This document shows, piece after piece, positions 56,801-64,000 of a stretch of 64,000 nucleotides of DNA (its first letter is position 1; each line of letters begins with the position of its first letter). Below the pieces are notes generated by a model. That model made no database searches. It saw only the letters and a program-made list of their open reading frames with translations, and was not told the DNA's origin. Both the position numbers and the translations under genes were made by a program. The DNA comes from Psococerastis gibbosa (lineage: Eukaryota; Arthropoda; Insecta; Psocodea; Psocidae): positions 2,914,001-2,978,000 of the forward strand of contig OZ020488.1 of assembly GCA_963971405.1 (NCBI GenBank), written 5' to 3'.

Positions 56801-59800
56801 ATCACCTTCATTGTCACTATTGGCGGGGCTCGCTTATGGGCTCACCCCATTATGCATTCGATTGTTAACGTTAGGACCAACAGATTTTAATTAATTATTT
56901 GATAGAGAACCACCCGCCGATCTGCCAACTGCAGCTTATAGGTGATCCGAACGCCATTACCTTATAATACGCTCTATGAATTCTTAATGCAGAAGCTTAT
57001 CAGAAAAAATATGGCACCGACCATTTTGTCAACGCTCTGGGCTCCCCCAATGGTAGCGGTAAACCTACTGTGACTGTTAACAAAACACTTACTTGAGACG
57101 TAATAAGTCTGAATACTTTAAGAGTTTCAGCCTCACAGAGCTTCTGCTGTATGGACGCAGCACTAGATGGCTTCCAAATAGAGAGGTTTTCTCCTGTTTC
57201 GCCTAATACGCGAAGTTGGCGCACTCGCAGTGAATTATCGGGTCCCTTCAGCTCCAGACGTAAAACCGAATGGCGACCATCTGAAATACATAGGCATTTT
57301 AGGATCCATACACAATAAAAAAGAGCCAGAGTTGTTCATCTTATAGCGAATTCTAGGAACATAAGGTTAAAGCTTATGAAGATCACTGGTACTATGAACA
57401 AGTTTATTTTTTATAGGCATGTTTAAATAAATAATGACTTTTATTTTTAGCTGAGACCACCCGGCTCTCATACACTCAACTAGGGGTTAGCAACCAACAC
57501 ATTAGTAAAATTTACAGTACCATTTAAAATTGAATTGCTATTTCCCTAAAACTAAATAAGCACTCACTCACTCGCTCACTCACACACACAAGCGTGGGGC
57601 AGTTCGAATAAATCCTAGTTAAAATTGAACGATCCTCATGCGTTGAGTTTACTTGCATTCATATCTGGCCGTTAGACATTATTAATAGCACTTTACGATG
57701 TTTTTGTTCCTTTTTATTTGGGATTCTTTTATTGCTTACACGTACCTACTGTTACTGATTACGCCAACTTATCACTTACCAAAGGTCTACTAGTTTTATG
57801 TTTATTGGACTATATATTCCTTTGGCGGTATAATATTCTTAATAATTAAAGTAAACACCGTGTATGCTCACCTACGATAGGGCAGCTGAACCAACCACAA
57901 GCCCGACTTTCAACTTCAGACATTCGGATGCGCGACAGTTCTTCGCCACTGCACCCAGACAGGAACATTATACTACCAACTTTATTCTGTAAAAAAGTAG
58001 ATAAATAGACTACGCCTTGCCAACTAAATGTTAAATGGAATTTCAATGAAATATTATACAGTCTCACTCAATTGTTTGTACCAGAAATGCACATGATTTC
58101 TTTTGTTGAATAGGATTATTTTTCTATGTATAACTCCGTGTAGCCCATTTATCAAAAAAATCCAGCCGTTTAAATGAATATGAATTTGGATTTATCAAAA
58201 AAATATGAAAAAAAACTACTATTTCCCACCTAGATTTTCATTTTCCCCAAGGGTAAATCCGGGGCTTGCAGGATTTTCCCGACGACTCAAAATCATTTGA
58301 TATATTATTATGTTTATTTTACGGCATGAGATGGCCGTGGTCACCCTAAAATCATTTGACCCATTTTGAGACAAAATATTAGAAATGCATTAAGAGCAAA
58401 TCGGAGCACCCCCCCCCCCTCTCCATGTCGATTTTCATGGGAAATATCGATCAGAAATACCCATTAAAATAGAACGAATACTCCTCTACATTTCGATACA
58501 AAGACATGTGCTCTTCAATAACACTACAGTTCTTGAAATCCTTCCTCGGGACTACACACCAATAGTTTTTGCACAAATCTAATTTAATGAATAGTGGCCA
58601 ATCTGTGTTAGAAAGAGGTCTCATGTATCAAAATGCTCAGAAGAAATTCTTCTATTCACCCTGATATTGTTAACAACTCTACGATTGGTAAATCATGAAA
58701 ATATTTGTTTTTTACACTTATAAGGCTTTTCTCCCTCCGATTGTCCCCCAAGTGGCCATCACAAACACCGTTTGCAATAGTACTGAAGACGTGCGCACTT
58801 CTTAATACGTTCAAAACTATGTAGAAGAACATTTCTTCTAAGGTATATGTTATCTCATTGATGGTTCAACGATCAATATTTCATATGAAATTTAATTCTG
58901 GACACACTTTATGACAACGGATGTGTCTGAAAGTCTCACAACTCACCGCCAAATCCCGCGAATTATCAATGTGGACATAAACCATTCGGGGCGTGGTGTC
59001 CGGGGCGCAAGTAATATTAATACTCTTGGTCTTATTTCGGTCTTCGTCACCGCTCTCCCAGAACGTCTCGGTCGAGTTGTCAGTGAGGGAGGCGAGCATG
59101 GCCTGCCGAGAGGACACTTTGACCTCGATGGTAGGCGTCAGGTCGCGAAGAGCTTCCACCACTGCTGTATTCTGCGGCTACAAATAAGAAATACATAAGT
59201 CTATACCTATAGCCCGTCAGAGGACAAGACGGGAAAGGATTAGAAATGAAGGGATGAGATGTGAGTTAGGGGAGACAGGAGGGAGTGGAGGAGGCTCATA
59301 ACACACCCGGGAAACTGGAGCTGGATGATGGTGATGATGAGGTGCATTGCTGGTCAAGAGAGGCCTTAGCTGGAATCTGGGATCAGCGGGTCTCATGAAG
59401 GCCATTTTACAAGGAGCTCAAAATTCTTAAGCTCCCGGCCCTATTTACTATGAAGACATTTTACGTAACTTATAAGAGATAGGAGTTTTCGTAGAAATCG
59501 CGATGTCAAGAGGATTCTTTATTTTTTGATGCAATGACTTTAGGAAGTTGCTCCTTCAAAATAAATAATGACTTCTTGTTCCATTACTAAAGCCAACCTA
59601 GCGGAATTAGGTCAATTTAATATTAAAAATAAATAAATCCTTACGCAAATTAGGTTGCTTACAGGCTTGTTCAGTTAGATAGTTGTCTAACAATAATAAC
59701 AATATGAACCTTGCCTAAGAGCATCATAGAGAGAATCAGGCTAAACCTGGATAAGGCGGACAGCTAGTTTATTGGTAACACAATGCTCCGGAATGGCACA

Positions 59801-62800
59801 GGCCGTAGACCATAAGTCCGAGTCCCGCACTGTTCAAATTTTCCTTGATTCTATATTTTCGAACAGAATATCATACCTGGGATGAGTTTGACTGGTTACT
59901 ATCATGGGTCGCCTGACTGCCCTCGTCCTCTTCTTCGGATCGCGACAAAATCTTGCTGATGTTGCTGAAAACGTGTGAGCGGTGCAGGAACACATGATCT
60001 GCCTGAGAGAACTTGATGGCCCAGCATCGGACAGCCAGGGTTTGCAGAGGGGAGCCAGCGGGTAGGAGAAGCATCAGATCTGCCACGGTTTGGAGGAGTT
60101 GGTGGAAGGCGCGCCATAGAGGAACGGCTGCGTCACCTATAAAATGTTAAAGCATGTTAATATTGCTGAAAACGTGTGAGCGGAGCAGGAATTAAGGGTC
60201 TGCCTGAGAGAACGAGACGGCTCAGCATCGGAAAGCAAAGATTTGTAGAGAGCCAGGTGGTAGGAAAGCATCAGATCTGCTACGGGTTGAAGAAACAATG
60301 TCAGCATTATGGTAAAAGTTTATTTCAAATGGGTAACCTACCAATGCGTCAAGTTCTTTCCTATAAAATGCTCTTTATAGTATAGATAGGTCCTACGTCG
60401 GAGAATTGCCTGATTGCCTGTACGGATAGCGTAGAGCACGCTTCTCTACTTAAGCGCCCGTTTCTAGTAGGAGCGGGTCTGGCGCAAATTAACACAAGAA
60501 AAGCTTCAGTTTGTTTATTTACATAGAACGTTGTCTCTTTTTAAGATACAGATACTTATCCTAGGTTTATCTTACGTGAGACCCGCTCCCACAACTGCCT
60601 GGTCTAAACGGGTCCCAAAATAGTAAAAAAACAAGTACGCTGTACCATTAGTGTCTTCCTTTGTCCCATTGACATTCTAACACGGTTTCAGGCTACCTAT
60701 CATAGGCAGGCTATAATACAATAGGTCTGACTGTATAATATGTAGAGACCCAAATTATTAAGAAACCTAAAATAAGCCATACCTGCAAAAGCGATGTCAC
60801 TAAGGGGGTGTTCACAAGCTTCCAGTGCATCAGCATCAGCTGCAGTCACAGATCTAGGTCCCAGAGAAGCGATAAGCCACCACAGCAAATCGTGCAGACT
60901 TCCGGGTTGAGTTGCGTTTCTTAAGAGCCAGTTGAGAGCTTGAAAAGCGAAAACTCTGAAAGAAAATAATGAAGTTATTTAGGGTGACTGTACCTAGGCA
61001 GTTAGTTAGGAATGAAAACTTTCTTCTGCACGCCCCGCTTAACTGACCTTAAAATTAGTCAACGCGACATATCGCGGAGATAAGATTATCAGAAAACATG
61101 TTAATCAATATACAGCTATAACTACTATAAAGCTCAAAACATACCTGCATGTTGCTTTCCTCAGCGAATGCTTCATCGCGACCCTGAGAGCCGGCAATGG
61201 ATGCCGTCGCAGCATGAACGCCATGGACGGCCTCCTAGCCACGTCAATGGAGGCACGCTCTTCCACTGAGACTATCGCTGACTGATCTAAGCCAGGGATG
61301 AGCTTCTGAAGCGTGGCTGACGGGTGGCAGAGCAGAGAAGAGCCTCCTTCTGTTAAGAAAACCAAAGAATTACAACGTTAGCTCAGTAAAGCAGAAAAAG
61401 TGGGCTTGATCCCGATGTTTAGTACCCATAGTGACTGCGAAAGCAGAGCATACCGATTCCTCTAGCATCTAGGGTTTAGAACTAGTAAGGACAGAAGCCA
61501 TGCCTAGAGCAAAAGAACAAAAGCTCCATATTGTATATGGTGCTTCTGAAATATAATTCGGTGACAGTAAACAACACAACCCGGTCATTAGAGAACCTTT
61601 TCAGACATTAGAGGTATCGTTGAATTAAAATTGATAGAAAATCCCTGACTCTATTGATAAATAAATAAATAAATAAATAATCATTTATTTGCAAACAGAC
61701 AAAGTCCAATAATATGCAAATTAACTTAACTTACTTAACTATGCTTATCATAATTTACATGTGTGATACATAACTATTGTACAATTGTAATTATAAGCAG
61801 TATATCGTACATCTATTTAACAATGTGAAGATTAAAGAAATAAGTTGTATACAAGTTATCTAGTTGGTAAGTAATGATAAAAATAAAAAGTAATACTATA
61901 AAGTAATACTATCTGCCAATACATATCATTCTTATACATCTTAACTATGTCTTTATTATTTAAAAATGGTAATCTTATAAAAGGAGTCTATTGGATTCAT
62001 TATAGCTAATGTTTTAATAAATTTATGTTTGCCATCGGTAATGTCTAAATGTGTAGCACTAAGATTAAATATTTTAGTTAGCCTGTAAATGGGAGTATTC
62101 GCACATAGACTATATTGATTCGGGGAGTTTGTACATAAAAAAGGTCATTGTTTCTGGATCGTCTACTTGGGGTATTAATTAAAAGTTTTTCTAAGAGCTC
62201 TGATGAGTCGAGTAGTGAATGGAATATGTTACATAAGACTTTTATTGCAATTTTTGTTCTTCTTGTCTTAAGCGCGGGCATCAGAAAGTGATTTAGTAAT
62301 GTTTCGTAAGGCATTAGTTGTGGGTAAACACCCGTTTGTCTATAGTACATACATTTTAAAAATCTCTTTTGTACTTTTTCTAAACTTTTTATGTTGCCCT
62401 TTGTGTAGGGGTCCCAAACTTCACAACCGTATTCGAGTATACTCCTGCATAGGGAGTTAAATAAATTAAAAATTATTTTTTGGTTACTTCTTATACCTCG
62501 AGTATTTCTAATGATAAACCCCGGTATTTTGTTGGCTCTGTTTATTATTTTACCAATATGATTATTATAGTTTAATTTTGAGTCCAATAAGTATACCTAT
62601 ATCTTTAACTAGGTTATTCTATTAAGATTTACAGAATCAATTGAATATGTAAAATTAATTTGATACGTTTTGAGAGAAAAAGTTATGTATTGGCATTTGA
62701 AGCGGTCGGGGTGGAACTCTCTTGGCCCGACTAACCTAGTTTAGCTTACACATGCAACATGAATACAAATAACAACTAGGGTTGGTTCGTACCTGTGACT

Positions 62801-64000
62801 TCACCACTACTGTTATTTCTTCGTCTCGTCATGGCAACTCTACTCTCTCCGTCGCGTTTCGTCCACGGAGCCCCATTGGTACCCATCGAGACAGACCGAT
62901 GGAACAGTCTACCTTTCTGGCTCTCTCCCTCCCCTTCCACTAGCGACAAGGGCTGAAAAATAAACATAAACTATGTGTAACCCTACGCCAAATTCGAAAC
63001 TGTCTATATTGTTGATATGGTTGATGGTAAGCAGAAAAAGATGGCTGATATCTGACTGTATGAACGTTATGCGGATCTCTAAGTCTAAATTTTGACTTTG
63101 GCAATGGAGAAAATAGAGGAAGAATTTTGATTTTATAAGCATTCAAAGACGAGGAATGCGAAGAGTTTCTGTTTAACGTTTCGTCGACATCCATGGGCTG
63201 ATTCATATTCTTTCAACGATCCAAATCATAACCGAACATTAGAGGAAATAGAAAAACTGTACTTGGCGGGATTCGAACCCACTATCTACGCCTAACCGGG
63301 GCGTTGTCTTAGCCGCTGGACCACAAGCCCCGACAAGAACAGTTGATATATATCCTCTTCTTTTCGTGGCTTGTGGTTCAGCGGTTAAGACAACGCCCCG
63401 GTTAGGGGTAGATCGTGAGTTCGATTCCCGCCAAGCCCAGTTTTTCAATATCCTCTAATGCTGGGTTATAACGAGGAGATTGCCTCTTCAATCAAAGTTA
63501 ATTTAATGTCAGTGTAATATATAATACTGCAATATAATGTAATGATCCCAATCATTATTGGGAAGTTGACCCTCCAGAAACAGCAGGCTTTAGAAAAGAG
63601 AGAATCTAAGAAGAGCTTAGAGCTACGAGCTAGGAGTTCGATTTTCTTACCCTAGAAGATGAGGAAGGCGATGGGTTTCCGTTGAACGTCTCGTCGACAT
63701 CCGTTGGCGGATTTCTGTTCATTAGATGTTCCAACTCGTGGTCTGGAAGTTGAGTGCCCAGGAACGGCAAGCTCTGGAAGGGACCTACAGGCGAAAACGG
63801 TGCGTGGGGGTCCGCAATGTCACTCGTTTCTGATACAGGCGGCATGGAAGCCTTCTGGTCGCCGTGGCGTAAACCTGGAATTTTTCTATTATTAATGATA
63901 ATTAATTAATGTTTCTTTCTCATTCCATTTCCATGTTAAGCCTAGCTTTAAGCTTAAGAAATAAGGAAAACTTACTGTCAGTAACACTAGCTAGCTCCAG
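48340..64000 (-). CDS. hiw: PHR-family E3 ubiquitin ligase (MYCBP2/Highwire/RPM-1), C-terminal part
   Basis: Giant atypical RING E3 that controls synapse growth and axon degeneration in animals. Only the C-terminal ~1,272 residues are here. Exons in transcript order: 64000-63976 (continues outside), 63874-63651, 62952-62793, 61349-61145, 60955-60783, 60136-59877, 59177-58947, 57986-57872, 57280-57093, 56346-56112, 55137-54971, 54381-54028, 52995-52771, 52401-52227, 52092-51872, 50884-50571, 49937-49775, 49142-48875, 48455-48340 (TAA). All phases join (3,819 bp total). Domain order follows the family: Ser/Pro-rich linker, HDLLWWLIASL helical region, DOC/APC10-like domain, helical spacer, B-box-like finger, RING, TC domain, and the family's ending GCGVCRNTHTF. 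Three introns contain decayed copies of an adjacent exon. hiw is the Drosophila name; orthology rests on sequence and domain order. Confidence 0.97.
49595..49690 (+). repeat. F-family repeat, uninterrupted copy
   Basis: 'gtggacctcctgattatagt', 'gattccgaaccacttggg' and 'gtcacacgattagttcgg' are contiguous here, and show the pre-insertion state of the copy at 13,940-14,300. Confidence 0.55.
50978..51025. repeat. TA-rich simple repeat 1
   Basis: TATATA tract in a PHR intron; a similar one lies at 51,438-51,490. The ~400 bp between them has no recognised coding content. Confidence 0.8.
51438..51490. repeat. TA-rich simple repeat 2
   Basis: TATATAC/TATG tract bounding, with 50,978-51,025, a ~400-bp unclassified segment. 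Confidence 0.8.
51628..51710. repeat. Unclassified dispersed repeat
   Basis: Shares 'gggtctagg', 'aggtagagg', 'tgctctatttga' and 'cagcaacatgc'-like words in order with 12,355-12,445. Confidence 0.4.
51872..52401 (-). other. hiw: PHR exons encoding B-box-like zinc finger
   Basis: Two exons (52401-52227, 52092-51872). Cys/His pattern: CSNHDD, IQCSACGNLCVECDRYLHLH, then KVDLHEGCGRTKLFW, LADSTTLKAMVEFR, CRFCG and DPDCQQHARNAC. It matches the family's region before the RING very closely. A Gly/Val-rich insert replaces the vertebrate Ser/Thr-rich linker. Confidence 0.92.
52618..52735 (-). pseudogene. Decayed copy of PHR exon 52771-52995
   Basis: In the intron directly downstream (transcript sense) of its source. 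Reads LCLALMSLRALEQHHVDP then FLGQWAGAS-stop, against the real LWLALSSLCVLDQEHVDR and SSGQWAGAN. About 120 bp similar; no acceptor at the start. Confidence 0.82.
53420..53530 (-). mobile_element. Possible RTE 3'-end fragment
   Basis: 'ctcccttctgagatcgaacacaatctc'-like text and 'ccactatctcctgtcactcc' resemble 54,700-54,800. Weak. Confidence 0.3.
54665..54835 (-). mobile_element. RTE-like C-terminal remnant
   Basis: Antisense reading [20 protein letters not shown], stop, then RDKKWRRHTYHTRATGA, resembling RTE ORF ends. Related text occurs in plus sense at 59,225-59,345. Confidence 0.5.
55203..55255 (+). repeat. tRNA-like SINE-2 fragment
   Basis: 'gtagatcgtgggttcgaatc', 'ccgccgagtatgg' and 'cctctaat' match the B-box half and tail of the tRNA-like arms at 63,236-63,465. 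Confidence 0.55.
57423..57487 (-). repeat. SINE-1 3' fragment
   Basis: AATAAATAATGACTTTT tail and 'cactcaactagggg' only. Confidence 0.4.
58425..58695 (+). repeat. Dispersed repeat D, copy 2
   Basis: Full-length counterpart of 44,165-44,465 ('gggaaatatcgatc', 'ctctacatttcgatac', 'gtggccaatctgtgtt', 'ttggtaaatcatg') in a PHR intron. Confidence 0.65.
59225..59345 (+). mobile_element. RTE-like 3' remnant, plus sense
   Basis: 'gagtggaggaggc', 'cataacacacccgggaaact' and 'ggagctg' match the antisense remnant at 54,665-54,760. Confidence 0.4.
59562..59615 (-). repeat. SINE-1 3' fragment
   Basis: 'aataatgacttcttgttcca' and 'agccaacctagcggaatt' only. Confidence 0.5.
59755..59845 (+). repeat. tRNA-like repeat head
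   Basis: A-box-like 'tagtttattggtaac' and B-box-like 'aagtccgagtcccg'; possible SINE from another tRNA. Low certainty. Confidence 0.35.
60158..60292 (-). pseudogene. Decayed copy of part of PHR exon 59877-60136
   Basis: Just upstream (transcript sense) of the source exon. In plus-strand text both have 'attgctgaaaacgtgtgagc' or a close variant, 'ctgcctgagagaac', 'cagcatcgga' and 'gcatcagatctgc', in the same order. About 80% similar with indels that break the frame. Confidence 0.82.
61650..62700 (-). mobile_element. 5'-truncated CR1/Jockey-like LINE, RT C-terminal part
   Basis: A 169-codon frame (62078-62587) with LNYNNHIGKIINRANKIPG, LCRSILEYGCEVWDP and KVQKRFLKCMYYRQTG, the post-catalytic part of LINE reverse transcriptases. 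The (AATAAATA)n tract at 61,655-61,680 is its 3' tail. The rest of the RT is lost. PHR intron. Confidence 0.85.
63120..63600 (-). pseudogene. Decayed copy of PHR exon 63651-63874, split by an insertion
   Basis: Two pieces align to consecutive parts of the exon. 63,545-63,600 matches the 'ggaagttga...cagga..gg..aagctctgg' part; 63,120-63,230 matches its end (MDVDETLNRNSSHSSS against the real TDVDETFNGNPSPSSS), including a little of the following intron. Between them lies a ~315-bp insertion flanked by near-identical 'gatccaaatcat' and 'gatcccaatcat', a probable target duplication. Confidence 0.78.
63236..63465. mobile_element. Head-to-head pair of tRNA-like SINE-2 arms (inverted repeat)
   Basis: Two near-perfect inverse ~95-bp arms around a ~38-bp spacer. 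Each arm reads, in its own sense, 'ggcttgtggttcagcggtta' (A box tggttcagcgg), 'agacaacgccccggttagg' and 'gttcgattcccgcc' (B box), then 'ctctaatg'. The tRNA acceptor pairing ggcttg/caagcc is present, but the anticodon loop is irregular, so I call tRNA-derived repeats, not tRNA genes. Confidence 0.72.

Larger units (their letters stand above)
57093..59177 (-). other. hiw: PHR exons encoding DOC/APC10-like domain
   Basis: Three exons (59177-58947, 57986-57872, 57280-57093). They read ESGDEDRNKTKSINI, then RMVYVHIDNSRDLANKVGS, MFLSGCSGEELSRI, CGWFSCPIV, VLRLELKGPDNSLRVRQLRV, then CEAETLKVFRLITSQ. This is the beta-sandwich DOC-like module of the family, ending in the conserved EAETL-VFRLITSQ segment. 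Confidence 0.9.

Noticed and set aside
63236-63465. Two tRNA genes in inverted orientation
   Set aside because: Promoter boxes and acceptor pairing are present, but the anticodon arm does not give a normal 7-base loop with T33 and the T-arm pairing is poor; better explained as tRNA-derived repeats.

Overview
This is a eukaryotic, animal nuclear window, almost certainly from an arthropod and most likely an insect. A hemipteran or other hemimetabolous insect is my guess at low confidence. The evidence is short exons with GT-AG introns, AT-rich introns full of SINEs, MITEs and 5'-truncated LINEs (R1/Jockey-, RTE- and CR1-like), and proteins that match animal families. Exon boundaries were worked out by hand from splice sites, codon phase and family alignment. 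In every gene the exon lengths and phases add up to one continuous reading frame.

Layout. (1) 1-7,247, plus strand: the 3' part of a divergent SLC6 (sodium neurotransmitter symporter family) transporter gene, from the end of TM1 to the stop. (2) 7,250-13,720: intergenic DNA with MITEs and other repeats. (3) 13,721-46,232, plus strand: three tandem, head-to-tail digestive-type zinc carboxypeptidase genes (M14A procarboxypeptidase A-like; CPA-1, CPA-2, CPA-3). Each has eight coding exons with the same intron positions and phases, a signal peptide and a complete catalytic set. (4) 46,233-48,339: a short intergenic gap with a MITE, a SINE and another repeat. (5) 48,340-64,000, minus strand, convergent with CPA-3: the last 19 exon segments (about 1,272 residues) of the giant PHR E3 ubiquitin ligase (MYCBP2/Highwire/RPM-1 family), including the DOC/APC10-like domain, B-box-like zinc finger, RING and tandem-cysteine (TC) catalytic domain.

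The gene neighbourhoods look functionally unrelated: a membrane transporter, a cluster of secreted digestive peptidases and a neuronal ubiquitin ligase. The three carboxypeptidases form a natural set, with Thr or Leu at the position equivalent to bovine CPA 255, so all are predicted A-type (neutral side chains) rather than B-type.

The most unusual signal is that every gene family in the window carries extra, mostly decayed, tandem copies of parts of its own exons in the adjacent intron or 3' flank: the SLC6 last exon (four copies), CPA-1 exon 4 (a near-perfect 174-bp triplication that includes the splice acceptor), CPA-2 exon 8 (two), CPA-3 exon 6 (about three pieces) and three separate PHR exons. 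Duplications at this scale and frequency, in genes of three unrelated families, suggest a genome-wide process of small local duplication that continually makes and discards exon copies. No CRISPR, prokaryotic, viral or toxin gene was seen.
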